A stretch of 37,743 nucleotides of DNA from an uncultured Treponema sp. (GTDB lineage: Bacteria; Spirochaetota; Spirochaetia; Treponematales; Treponemataceae), in contig CAMEET010000008.1 of assembly GCA_945915085.1 (NCBI GenBank), forward strand, positions 1 to 37,743. Reading direction: 5' to 3'. Under the pieces are notes generated by a model. That model saw nothing but the letters and a program-made list of their open reading frames with translations. It made no database searches and had not been told where the DNA came from. The position numbers and the translations under genes were made by a program. Shown piece by piece: positions 8,631 through 16,641 of this stretch. Position 1 is the stretch's first letter; each line of letters begins with the position of its first letter.

Positions 8631-8679
8631 GCAAAAATGTGTAGATGTAGCCTTGTAAACAACATTTACGCATTTTTGC
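8631..8679 (+). promoter_or_regulatory. Hairpin in the flaB leader
   Basis: A 15-pair stem (8631-8645 with 8665-8679, two G-U pairs, 19-nt loop) in the flaB 5' leader. Between it and the start codon are GGA motifs at 8685-8687, 8693-8695 and in the ribosome-binding site. A small GGAAT/ATTCC hairpin next to that site could limit ribosome access. A CsrA-type control is possible but unproven. Confidence 0.6.
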
Positions 8680-8728
8680 GTTTAAGGAAGAAAGGAATCT
8701 TCTTTTTATTATTCCAAGGAGGAATACT

Positions 8729-9589
8729 ATGGTTATCAACCACAACATGTCGGCAATGTTTGCCAATCGTCAATTGGGAGTTACAGGTACAAGTCTTGAA
8801 AAAGACATGGCTAAACTTTCATCTGGAATGAGAATTAACCGCGCTGGTGATGATGCTTCTGGTCTTGCAGTATCAGAAAAAATGCGTGCTCAGATTCGCG
8901 GTTTGAATCAGGCTTCACAGAACGCTTCAAATGGCATTAGTTTCATTCAGACAACTGAAGGTTATCTTCAGGAAACTACTGACATTATGCAGAGAATTCG
9001 TGAACTTGCAGTTCAGTCTTCAAACGGTATTTATTCTGCTGAAGACCGCATGCAGATTCAAGTTGAAATTTCAGCTCTTGTTTCAGAAGTTGACCGAGTT
9101 GCAAGCACAGCACAGTTCAATGGCATGAATATGCTTACTGGCCGTTTCGCACAGCCTACTGGCGAAAATGTTGTAACTGCTTCTATGTGGTTCCACATTG
9201 GTGCTAACATGGATCAGAGAGTTCAGGTTTACATTGGAACAATGTCTGCTCAGGCTCTTGGAATTCGTGATATCGGTACAGAAGAAAAAATATCTCTTGC
9301 CACTCCGGAAGATGCCAACCGTGCAATTGGTACTATCGATGAAGCTCTGAAAAAGATTAACAAACAAAGAGCTGATCTTGGTGCTTACCAAAACCGTCTT
9401 GAATTGACAGTCAAAGGTCTTGATATTGGTGCTGAAAACCTTCAGGCTTCAGAATCACGTATCAGAGATACAGATATGGCTACTCAGATGGTTGAATTCA
9501 CAAAGAACTCAGTTCTGTCACAAGCAGGTACAGCAATGCTTGCTCAGGCAAACTCTCAATCACAGAACGTTTTGAGTTTATTGAGGTAA
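8729..9589 (+). CDS. flaB: Flagellar filament core protein FlaB
   Basis: A 286-residue flagellin of spirochaete FlaB size, polymerising into the core of periplasmic flagella. The N-terminal D0/D1 region ([15 protein letters not shown], then [20 protein letters not shown] and [20 protein letters not shown]) and the C-terminal D0 ([20 protein letters not shown] ... [14 protein letters not shown]) are canonical. The short centre ([20 protein letters not shown]) is typical of FlaB, which lacks the variable outer domains of enteric flagellin. AAGGAGG lies 6 nt before ATG. Sigma-28 promoter at 8545-8572. Confidence 0.97.
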   Translation: MVINHNMSAMFANRQLGVTGTSLEKDMAKLSSGMRINRAGDDASGLAVSEKMRAQIRGLNQASQNASNGISFIQTTEGYLQETTDIMQRIRELAVQSSNGIYSAEDRMQIQVEISALVSEVDRVASTAQFNGMNMLTGRFAQPTGENVVTASMWFHIGANMDQRVQVYIGTMSAQALGIRDIGTEEKISLATPEDANRAIGTIDEALKKINKQRADLGAYQNRLELTVKGLDIGAENLQASESRIRDTDMATQMVEFTKNSVLSQAGTAMLAQANSQSQNVLSLLR

Positions 9590-9673
9590 GCGTAAATCAT
9601 CAGGATTTTTTTCCAGTAAATAATCTGTATTTTGCTGATTAGAAATCTTGTGTTTATTGTGATAGTGTTATAT

Positions 9674-9736
9674 AATCAATTTTTGTGAATCATTTCTTTT
9701 CTATATTAAAGGATTATGAATTCACAAAAATTGATT
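9674..9736 (+). promoter_or_regulatory. Long hairpin between the two flaB genes
   Basis: A perfect 17-bp inverted repeat (9674-9690 with 9720-9736) around a 29-nt loop, without an adjacent T tract. It may act as a weak terminator, processing site or 3' stabiliser of the first flaB mRNA. Together with 9737-10049 it fills a 460-bp gene-free gap; 9737-9886 also holds GTGCTTT/AAAGCAC (about 9832-9855) but no clear promoter. Confidence 0.55.
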
Positions 9737-9886
9737 TGCACGGTGTTTTTTTTGTATTTTCTACTTTATTTTTCCCCAAAAACATCGTAAAATGTATTAA
9801 GTAAAATAGATTTTTTATTTAATTTACATAAAGTGCTTTATTTTCAGAAAAGCACAGTTCTTTGACATAGTGCAATCCGGTTTTGT

Positions 9887-9995
9887 CAGGTGACGGCAAG
9901 AACGGTCAGTTTACACACACAATTTAGACTGACCATTCCTGCCGTATAGGTCTGAAAGTAAATTAGAGGCGCAGTACTAATTTACCCTTCACCTG
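9887..9995 (+). ncRNA. Candidate three-way-junction leader RNA of the second flaB
   Basis: Three nested helices form a compact junction. P1 is CAGGTGA (9887-9893) with TCACCTG (9989-9995). P2 (9894-9913 with 9925-9944) holds CGGCA/TGCCG, GAA/TTC and GGTCAGTTTA/TAGACTGACC with two single mismatches and one G-U pair. P3 is GTAAATTAG (9958-9966) with CTAATTTAC (9977-9985), extendable by AGG/CCT. It ends 54 nt before the start codon. CCCTTC (9985-9990) can also pair with the ribosome-binding site GGAGGG, in competition with P1, so a switch is conceivable. I do not recognise a described riboswitch class. Confidence 0.5.
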
Positions 9996-10049
9996 CAGGG
10001 CACAAATCAAGATGATTAGTGTTTTTAAGTAAACATGGAGGGCACAACT

Positions 10050-10898
10050 ATGATTATTAATCACAACATGAGTTCTCTTTATGCTGATCGTGTATTGAAC
10101 ATTTCTAATGATTCAATCATGAAAAACATGGAGAAACTTTCTTCTGGTGAACGCATCAATCGCGCCGGAGATGATGCATCAGGACTTGCTGTATCAGAAA
10201 AGATGCGCAGCCAAATTCGCGGATTGAACCAGGCTTCAAAGAATATTCAGAATGGAGTATCTTTCATTCAGACAACAGAAGGTTATTTGCAGGAAACTAC
10301 AGATATTCTTCAGCGTGTTCGTGAACTTGCAGTTCAGTCAGCAAACGGTATCTACAGCGATGAAGATCGTATGCAGATTCAGGTTGAAGTATCTCAGCTT
10401 GTTGCTGAAGTTGACCGCATTGCAAGTCAAGCTCAGTTCAACGGCATGAATATGTTAACTGGTCGTTTTGCACAGGAAGGAGATTCTGTAATGCAGTTCC
10501 AGATTGGTGCAAATGTTGATCAGAATACAAGAGTTTTCATCGGTACTATGACTGCTACATCTTTAGGACTTAAAGGTGCACAAGGTGGCGATGAACAAAT
10601 TTCTATTTCATCACCAGATGAAGCAAATCTTACCCTTGCAACAATTGATGAAGCCTTGAAGAATGTTACAAAGCAAAGAGCAGATCTTGGTGCATACCAG
10701 AACCGCTTTGAAATGGCTGCAAAAGGTATTAATATTGCTGCAGAAAACACACAGGCTTCAGAATCTCGTATCCGTGATACAGATATGGCATCTGAAATGG
10801 TTGAGTTTACAAAGAACCAGATTCTCACACAAGCTGGTACTGCAATGCTCGCACAGGCAAACTCTCAATCACAGTCTGTTTTGGGATTGTTGCAATAA
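10050..10898 (+). CDS. flaB: Flagellar filament core protein FlaB, second copy
   Basis: 282 residues, clearly homologous to the flagellin upstream along its whole length. It keeps [40 protein letters not shown] and a C-terminus ending SQSVLGLLQ. The centre differs: the [12 protein letters not shown] segment of the first copy is [12 protein letters not shown] here, with four residues missing before it. Start: ATG at 10050, eight nt after GGAGGG; an ATG at 10035 overlaps that site and is rejected. No sigma-28 motif was found in the 460 bp upstream, unlike the first copy, so it may depend on read-through or on the structured leader. A strong terminator follows. Confidence 0.96.
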   Translation: MIINHNMSSLYADRVLNISNDSIMKNMEKLSSGERINRAGDDASGLAVSEKMRSQIRGLNQASKNIQNGVSFIQTTEGYLQETTDILQRVRELAVQSANGIYSDEDRMQIQVEVSQLVAEVDRIASQAQFNGMNMLTGRFAQEGDSVMQFQIGANVDQNTRVFIGTMTATSLGLKGAQGGDEQISISSPDEANLTLATIDEALKNVTKQRADLGAYQNRFEMAAKGINIAAENTQASESRIRDTDMASEMVEFTKNQILTQAGTAMLAQANSQSQSVLGLLQ

Positions 10899-10906
10899 TT
10901 TTTTTT

Positions 10907-10941
10907 CAATTAAGAGATTTCTGGATGTCATCTTTTAATTG
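10907..10941 (+). promoter_or_regulatory. 3' UTR hairpin of the second flaB
   Basis: An 11-pair inverted repeat (10907-10917 with 10931-10941, one G-U pair) begins 9 nt after the stop codon and precedes the GC-rich terminator. It probably protects the 3' end of the abundant mRNA. Confidence 0.45.
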
Positions 10942-10950
10942 AATGTTTAA

Positions 10951-10980
10951 GGAAGGGGTTGCGCCCCCCTTCCCTTTTTT
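10951..10980 (+). terminator. Strong rho-independent terminator after flaB
   Basis: GGAAGGGG (10951-10958) pairs with CCCCTTCC (10966-10973), then C and six T. It is the most GC-rich hairpin in the region and a textbook terminator. Confidence 0.93.
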
Positions 10981-10988
10981 GGATAGTT

Positions 10989-11016
10989 TTGGCAGATTTT
11001 CTGTCATTTTTATAAG
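10989..11016 (+). promoter_or_regulatory. Sigma-70 promoter of flaG-fliD
   Basis: TTGGCA (10989-10994), 16-bp spacer, TATAAG (11011-11016), directly after the flaB terminator and 38 bp before flaG. This would separate flaG-fliD from the sigma-28 flagellin transcript. Confidence 0.6.
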
Positions 11017-11054
11017 AAATTGTCTATTTTAGAAAATTTCGATGGAGGTGAACT

Positions 11055-11444
11055 ATGAATACAATACAAAATTCTATGGTTCAGATGACCACGGATGGTC
11101 AAACTCTTTATAGACAAAATTTTTCAAAGACTGCGCTTTCAAATAATTCATCACCACAAGTTGTATCGCAGCCTTTAACACCAACTGGAGCACAGGCAGC
11201 TCAATCTCTTGCACAGTCTATTGCAGAAGTAAAAGCTGATACTCAGGAACTTCAGAAAATGTCTGAACTTGTTTCCGGGAACAAACTTCAGTTCAATGTC
11301 AATAAAGATTTAAATACAGTGGTTGTATCTGTCATAGATGCTTCTACAAATCAAGTGATAAAGCAAATTCCTTCGGAGGATATGATTAAATTAAAGCTTC
11401 GTATTAGAAATGCAATCGGATCTGTATTCAACGAAGTAATCTAA
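11055..11444 (+). CDS. flaG: Flagellar protein FlaG
   Basis: 129 residues. The C-terminal half (VSGNKLQFNVNKDLNTVVVS, then VIDASTNQVIKQIPSEDMIK and LKLRIRNAIGSVFNEVI) is the FlaG signature. The Ser/Gln/Thr-rich first half is variable in the family. FlaG is found next to fliD in many bacteria and affects filament length. GGAGGTGA lies upstream of the ATG. Only 3 bp separate it from fliD, so the two are co-translated. Confidence 0.9.
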   Translation: MNTIQNSMVQMTTDGQTLYRQNFSKTALSNNSSPQVVSQPLTPTGAQAAQSLAQSIAEVKADTQELQKMSELVSGNKLQFNVNKDLNTVVVSVIDASTNQVIKQIPSEDMIKLKLRIRNAIGSVFNEVI

Positions 11445-11447
11445 TTT

Positions 11448-13571
11448 ATGGCTGGATTAAACATACCAGGCGTCACTGACCAATATAATACAAACGATAC
11501 AGTTGAAAAACTGATGAAAGTTGAAAGGATTCCTCTTACACGCGAAGAAAAACAACTGGAATCATATAAAGCACAGAAAGACGCCTGGCGAGACATTAAC
11601 ACAAAATTATCCTCACTAAGAGAAAGTACAAAAACTCTCTATTCATTTGAAAATCCATTTAACAATAAAATATCATCCTCTACTGAAGAAAATGCAATTA
11701 CGGCAGAAGCTACAAGAAGTGCAGAACTTCAATCTTTTAAAATTGACGTAATTCAACCGGCAACACAAGACAGATTTCTTTCTGATGAATTAGACAATGA
11801 TTTTAAAGTGCCAAAAGGAATGTATTCTTATAAAGTCGGTGAAAAAAATGTAAAAATCAATTGGAAAGGCGGCTCGTTAAAGGATTTTTCGGCTTCATTG
11901 AATAAAAGAGGAAACGGCATTATAAAATCTTCTATAATTGGGGCAAGCACAGGAAAAAAATCTCTGTTGATTGAGGCTATTCCTACAGGAAAAGAAAACC
12001 GACTTATTTTTGAAGAAGATGCAAAACAATTTGCTTTTGACAGCGGAATGATTGAAAAAGTAAAATCTGAAGTAAAAACTTTCGGTTCAACACAAGATGA
12101 AATCACTCCTGTTCAGAAAATTTCTTACGATGAACCGCCTTATATGCCCGAGCTCTCACTCACAAAAACAAAACTTACAGAAAACAATGTATCTGTGGAG
12201 CCGCGAGGTGCATACAAAATCGACATACCTCAAAAAATTCTTTCCGATGATAAACAGCACATTCAGTTTACGATTCAAGCTATTGACACCCAAGATATCA
12301 CACCTGAAATTAATAAAACGCTCATTCAACCAGAAATTCCAGATGCAGGATTTGCAGAATTTCAAGGAATTAAAATAGAAAACAGCCAGTCAGACACAAA
12401 TTTAAATCTTCCGCCAGAACCACCTTCTCCACTTGAACCGATTCAGACAACAAAAGTTTTATTTGCGGTGATGGATGATGGCACTGAAAAAGAAATTCCC
12501 CTTCCCAAACTTTTTGAAGAGGATGAAAAAAACGCAGATTCTGCAAATGCACAGCAAAATAATGAAATTAATTCTTCTAAATCAAGAAAAATACAGCAGA
12601 TTGATTTGCCGCTTTCTGAATATAAAGGCATAAAATCAATAGCTGTCAGAAATTTTAATACTGGAACAGATTTATTAATATCAGAATTTTCATCTCTAGA
12701 CCCGTCAACTGATTTGGGATTTGGTCCAAAAAATCCAATTTCCACAGCTGATGATGCAATTTTAAAATATGAAGGAATAACAATTACTCGACCATCAAAT
12801 AAAATCGATGACATTATTCCTGAAATCACTTTGAATGTTCATGAAAAAACTGAAAAAACAGCAACAATTTCCATAAAACCAGATGTTGAATCTTCAAAAG
12901 ATGCAATTATTTCTTTTGTCGGTCAATATAATCAGGCAGTGGCTCAAATTAATATTCTTTCGCAAAATAAACCAGAATTAATAGAAGAACTTGATTATCT
13001 TTCAAAAGAAGAAAAAACTGAACAAAAAGATAAACTTGGAATGTTTGCCACAGATTTTTCGTTGACAAATATGAAATCAAACATGCAGACAATTGTTGCA
13101 GCCGGATATAATTTTTCTGACACTGCAGAAGTGACAATGCTTTCTCAAATTGGAATTGGAACGAATGCAGGAGGATATTCTGGAGGTTATTCTCAAAGTA
13201 AACTTCGCGGATATCTTGAAATCGATGAAAAAAAACTTGATTCTGCGCTCGAAAACCATCTTGATGATATTCGTCAGATGTTCGGTTTTGATTCTGACGG
13301 TGATTTGATAGTAGATTCCGGGATTGCTTATAAACTTGATAAACAAATTGGTGCTTATACTCAAACTGGTGGAATTCTTGCTTTAAAAACTTCCTCGCTT
13401 GATACAAAAATAAAATCCTCTGAAAGCAAGATTGCAAAACTAGAAACCCAAATGGAAGAAAAGGAAGCTCAACTTAGAAACAAATACAGTCAAATGGAAG
13501 GAACTTTGAACAGTCTGGAAAGTCAGCAAAGTCAGATTTCTAATTTCTCTAAACAAAATCAGAAAAACTGA
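11448..13571 (+). CDS. fliD: Flagellar hook-associated protein 2 (filament cap) FliD
   Basis: 707 residues. FliD caps the filament and guides flagellin assembly. The FliD N-domain is residues 1-105 (IPGVTDQYNTNDTVEKLMKV, then LESYKAQKDAWRDINTKLSS); the FliD C-domain is about 520-690 (QTIVAAGYNFSDTAEVTMLS, then LGIGT-like IGIGTNAGG, LRGYLEIDEKKLDSAL and IRQMFGFDSDGDLIVDSGIA). A coiled coil (SSESKIAKLETQMEEKEAQL) is at the end. The centre (about 190-400) is Pro/Glu-rich and poorly conserved, making it longer than many FliD. Start ATG is 3 bp after the flaG stop. Confidence 0.95.
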   Translation: MAGLNIPGVTDQYNTNDTVEKLMKVERIPLTREEKQLESYKAQKDAWRDINTKLSSLRESTKTLYSFENPFNNKISSSTEENAITAEATRSAELQSFKIDVIQPATQDRFLSDELDNDFKVPKGMYSYKVGEKNVKINWKGGSLKDFSASLNKRGNGIIKSSIIGASTGKKSLLIEAIPTGKENRLIFEEDAKQFAFDSGMIEKVKSEVKTFGSTQDEITPVQKISYDEPPYMPELSLTKTKLTENNVSVEPRGAYKIDIPQKILSDDKQHIQFTIQAIDTQDITPEINKTLIQPEIPDAGFAEFQGIKIENSQSDTNLNLPPEPPSPLEPIQTTKVLFAVMDDGTEKEIPLPKLFEEDEKNADSANAQQNNEINSSKSRKIQQIDLPLSEYKGIKSIAVRNFNTGTDLLISEFSSLDPSTDLGFGPKNPISTADDAILKYEGITITRPSNKIDDIIPEITLNVHEKTEKTATISIKPDVESSKDAIISFVGQYNQAVAQINILSQNKPELIEELDYLSKEEKTEQKDKLGMFATDFSLTNMKSNMQTIVAAGYNFSDTAEVTMLSQIGIGTNAGGYSGGYSQSKLRGYLEIDEKKLDSALENHLDDIRQMFGFDSDGDLIVDSGIAYKLDKQIGAYTQTGGILALKTSSLDTKIKSSESKIAKLETQMEEKEAQLRNKYSQMEGTLNSLESQQSQISNFSKQNQKN

Positions 13572-13750
13572 TAAAGCATAGTGATTTTTCTGCCGAAAAT
13601 AAAATTGCAGTTTAGCAGGTAAATTTTCGAGTTTAAAACATGAAAATATTTTGTTTCGTGCTTTTATTCGCAGCTTGTTTCGTGCAGGAATTTACACAAA
13701 CTGTTTTTGTTGACTGTTTGACTGATTTTTTTTACGGAGGAAATAATAAA

Positions 13751-14350
13751 ATGATAGATTTTTATATAAACGGCACAAAAGTTGATGTTCAGATTGAAGA
13801 TGAACAGACGGTATCAGATGTTTTAGTTTCGTTTGAAAAAACTTGCGAAGAAAATCATGTTGCAGTAATTGGAATTACTGTCGACGGAAAACAAATTACA
13901 GCAGATATTTTTGATGAAGAATCTCAAAAACCGCTTAGTGATAAAATGAAGTTTGAGTTTACTGTCGTTTCGGAAAACGACATCAAAGCTTCTTTCATAA
14001 AACTGACCCAACTTTTTAATGAACTTGCGCAGAAAATGGAACAGATTCCAATTGAATTGCAAAATGGCAAGAATATTGAAGCGAGCAATTCTATAAAGCA
14101 ACTTGCAGATGCAATTGACCAGTTCTGTCATATTGCTACACTTGCTTCTCTTTTTCCAGAAACTTTTAATAATTCTTCTATAGAAAATATGAATTTTGCA
14201 GATTTCTTTGCAGATTTCTCACCAATTTTAAAAGATTTTGAGGAAGCATTGCAGAATAATGACACTGTAATGATTGGAGATTTGGCTGAATATGAAATTT
14301 GTCCTAGACTATTGCAGATTTCAAGTTTTTTGAGTAAAATTCAATCGTAA
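13751..14350 (+). CDS. Conserved small acidic protein downstream of fliD, function unknown
   Basis: 199 residues from the ATG at 13751, chosen because GGAGG lies 10 nt upstream. The frame is open back to an ATG at 13640, but that start has no ribosome-binding site. Residues 1-80 (MIDFYINGTKVDVQIEDEQT, then VIGITVDGKQI) look like a small beta-grasp fold; the rest is helical and acidic. No signal peptide from this start. Its position between fliD and a PilZ gene suggests a flagellar accessory or chaperone role, but that is only context. A 9-bp hairpin (14342-14350 with 14363-14371) overlaps the stop codon. Confidence 0.7.
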   Translation: MIDFYINGTKVDVQIEDEQTVSDVLVSFEKTCEENHVAVIGITVDGKQITADIFDEESQKPLSDKMKFEFTVVSENDIKASFIKLTQLFNELAQKMEQIPIELQNGKNIEASNSIKQLADAIDQFCHIATLASLFPETFNNSSIENMNFADFFADFSPILKDFEEALQNNDTVMIGDLAEYEICPRLLQISSFLSKIQS

Positions 14351-14427
14351 TACAAGATTTTTTTACGATTGTATTGTTGTGTCCAACTTTTATTACTGTT
14401 AATAAAAAAGACTTGTCGGAGGTGTTT

Positions 14428-15516
14428 ATGTTTTTTTTATATGCAGAAAATTCAGGTTCCCCTATTTTAGCCCGAAAATCTGCTCCACTTTTTACAGTAA
14501 TTTTGATTTTAGGCATAATTATCGGAATTATTGTAGCATTTGGAATTTTGATAGCAAAAATCCGTGAATACAAAAAATCTGACAAATATGTTGATAAAGA
14601 AAAAAACAGAACGACAATATATTCGGACATCGTAAAATACGCAAATCAAAATGATTTTTCGTCTAATGAAAAAGGAATTCTTTGGGAAGTCTGTCAGATT
14701 ACAAAGTGGAAAAATATTTTTTATACTCTCAAAGACAATTCAAGTGTCAATGAACTTTTTAGAAAAGCATATTATATCTTGAAAGAAAAAAAAGGTTTAT
14801 CCGAAAAAAAACTAAATCTTTTTTTTAAGACACTTTTTAAAATTGAAACTATCGTTGCACAATACAGAAAACTTATTTCTTCAAAACAAATTCCACTTAA
14901 ATCATTGATTTTTTACATTTCTGAAGAAGGTGAACAGTATCCATTTACGATAATTCAAAACACGAAAGATTTTTTCGTTATTGAAGTACCAGAATTTATT
15001 GCAAAAACGCAAAGAAGACCTCAAATTTTAAAACAAAGCCGCTTTACTTACAAAACTAATGATGGACTTTCACACAATTTTGTTACACGAATCATTAGAT
15101 ATGATGAAAGTGATCCGAAACAGATAAAAGCCATTATTGCTCATACAGATAAACTAGAATGTCAAACTCTGAGAAAATTTAAACGTGAGTTTTTTGAAGA
15201 AAAATGCCAGTTTTCAGCTGTAATTCATAATCCAAATGGTCAAAATAAGTATACAGTAAAACCTGAAAAACTCGAAGGAAAAATTACAAATATTTCTGGC
15301 GGAGGTTGCTGTATCCGCACAAACCTTCCAATCAAAGAAAATCAATATTTGTGTGTGTTTTTAGAATCAATCGGCATAAATGATAAAATAATTGGAATAA
15401 TCAGAAAAACACGGAAACTTTATTCTGCAGAATTTGCACTGCATATTCAGTTTTTGGACTTACCGGTTTCAATAGAAAATAAAATTCTCGCACTTGTTTA
15501 TAAATATGAACTGTAG
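14428..15516 (+). CDS. Membrane-anchored PilZ-domain protein (c-di-GMP receptor)
   Basis: 362 residues from the ATG at 14428 (GGAGG 5 nt upstream). One membrane segment near the N-terminus (VILILGIIIGIIVAFGILIA), a cytosolic middle of unknown fold, and a C-terminal PilZ domain. Both c-di-GMP motifs are present: RxxxR as RKFKR at 249-253 and (D/N)xSxxG as NISGGG at 288-293. It should therefore bind c-di-GMP at the membrane, as PilZ flagellar brakes do. It follows fliD and the acidic protein in the same direction. The HD-GYP protein encoded at 33957 may help set the ligand level. Confidence 0.88.
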   Translation: MFFLYAENSGSPILARKSAPLFTVILILGIIIGIIVAFGILIAKIREYKKSDKYVDKEKNRTTIYSDIVKYANQNDFSSNEKGILWEVCQITKWKNIFYTLKDNSSVNELFRKAYYILKEKKGLSEKKLNLFFKTLFKIETIVAQYRKLISSKQIPLKSLIFYISEEGEQYPFTIIQNTKDFFVIEVPEFIAKTQRRPQILKQSRFTYKTNDGLSHNFVTRIIRYDESDPKQIKAIIAHTDKLECQTLRKFKREFFEEKCQFSAVIHNPNGQNKYTVKPEKLEGKITNISGGGCCIRTNLPIKENQYLCVFLESIGINDKIIGIIRKTRKLYSAEFALHIQFLDLPVSIENKILALVYKYEL

Positions 15517-15635
15517 TTTGTCCTTCTAAAAATAAGAATTGATTTTGATTTTTCTCCTGATAAAAACGTCCTCTCAATACCAAAAATAAACTTTAATTTA
15601 TTTTTTTCAAATAAAGAAAATTTAAAATGTTTTTA

Positions 15636-15664
15636 TTGCCGATTCACCAAAACTGATTTATAAT
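15636..15664 (+). promoter_or_regulatory. Sigma-70 promoter of the ankyrin gene (leaderless)
   Basis: TTGCCG (15636-15641), 17-bp spacer, TATAAT (15659-15664). The start codon begins 8 nt after the -10 box, so the predicted transcript starts at or within 1-2 nt of ATG and carries no ribosome-binding site. Confidence 0.7.
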
Positions 15665-15672
15665 AAAACATT

Positions 15673-16581
15673 ATGAAATGGCTTATAATTACAAATGATG
15701 ATAATTCTGACAGTCAAAATAAATTGGCAGAGTGTTTATGTTCTTTTGACAAAAAAAATAAACTGAGTTTTTGCGATTTTACCTGTGAAAATATAAATAA
15801 AATTGTAAAAAAGTGTGATAATTTTGCATCCTGCTTTATTATTTCCAAGAATGATTCAAATGTTTCTGAAGAAACTAAACGATTGTTCTGCACGCTGCTT
15901 GGATATTTTGAAGCAAAAAATATAACTGTTTTTTCAAATATCAATTCTCTAAATGAAAATGAATTGTTTGGAAAAAATATTTTTAAATTTACTGATATTG
16001 ATGATTTGCCTGTTCTTTTGAAAAAAAATTATAAAAAAGTAAGTGAAAATGCAATTAAACGTATTGCAAAAAATAAACTTTTGCAAAGAGGAATTCCTTT
16101 TACTTCCGACTGTTTTGCTACTTACATTTCAAAAAATAAAATTGAAGTTGTCAATGAATTTTTGGAAGCCGGAATGAGCATCAATGAAAAAGATGATGCT
16201 GGAGTTCCAATGCTGAATATCGCCTGCCGCAATGATAATTTTGACTTTGTAAAAATGTTTTTGGAACTTGGAGCAAATATTGATGCAGTTTCCGATGACA
16301 GAGGCTATACTGCTGTAATGGACGCAGTTTGGCGCGGTAATGAAAAAATCACAAAGTTTCTGATTGAAAAAGGCGCAGATTTAAATACCATAAGCAAAGA
16401 AGGTCAGTCAAATCTTGTACTTGCAGTTGGTGCTGGTCGTGAAAATATCGTAAAACTTTTGGCAGAAAACGGTTCTGACTGCGATGTAAAAGATATGATG
16501 GGAATGAGTGCTTACAACTATGCAGTTTTATTCAAAAAAACAAGAATTGCAGATATTCTTAAACCATATCATAAAGAATAA
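15673..16581 (+). CDS. Ankyrin-repeat protein with unassigned N-terminal domain
   Basis: 302 residues, no signal peptide. Residues about 135-300 form four ankyrin repeats; key parts are VNEFLEAGMSINEKDDAGVP, VKMFLELGANIDAVSDDRGY, ITKFLIEKGADLNTISKEGQ and IVKLLAENGSDCDVKDMMGM. Residues 1-125 (KWLIITNDDNSDSQNKLAEC, then ASCFIISKND) look like a Rossmann-type alpha/beta domain, but I do not recognise it. Ankyrin repeats mediate protein contacts; partners are unknown. The predicted mRNA is leaderless. A short TCGC-TAAC-GCGA hairpin with T run follows (about 16611-16631). Confidence 0.85.
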   Translation: MKWLIITNDDNSDSQNKLAECLCSFDKKNKLSFCDFTCENINKIVKKCDNFASCFIISKNDSNVSEETKRLFCTLLGYFEAKNITVFSNINSLNENELFGKNIFKFTDIDDLPVLLKKNYKKVSENAIKRIAKNKLLQRGIPFTSDCFATYISKNKIEVVNEFLEAGMSINEKDDAGVPMLNIACRNDNFDFVKMFLELGANIDAVSDDRGYTAVMDAVWRGNEKITKFLIEKGADLNTISKEGQSNLVLAVGAGRENIVKLLAENGSDCDVKDMMGMSAYNYAVLFKKTRIADILKPYHKE

Positions 16582-16610
16582 TTATATAGAATAAAAATAA
16601 ACATGTGCAC

Positions 16611-16631
16611 TCGCTAACGCGAAGTTTTTAT
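16611..16631 (+). terminator. Weak terminator after the ankyrin gene
   Basis: TCGC-TAAC-GCGA hairpin followed by AAG and five T, between the ankyrin gene and tldD. Short stem, so read-through is likely. Confidence 0.35.
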
Positions 16632-16641
16632 AGGAGAGCTT

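Noticed and set aside
9886..9892. TCAGGTG in the flaB leader is complementary to CACCTGA in the candidate small RNA
   Set aside because: A 7-base match between regions of about 110 and 155 nt is expected about once by chance.
9961..9990. AGAGGCGC in the P3 loop resembles part of the lysine riboswitch
   Set aside because: The rest of the lysine riboswitch core (including GCCGAAG-type segments and five helices) is absent, and the downstream gene is a flagellin.
13640..13750. Upstream start giving a signal-peptide-like N-terminus (MKIFCFVLLFAAC) to the gene at 13751
   Set aside because: No ribosome-binding site at 13640, while 13751 has GGAGG; the rest of the protein looks cytosolic. Worth a glance if the protein is found exported.
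15615..15645. Sigma-28 site (GCCGATTC) before the ankyrin gene
   Set aside because: TAAA lies at 11 or 22 bp, not 15-16, and a better sigma-70 promoter overlaps it.
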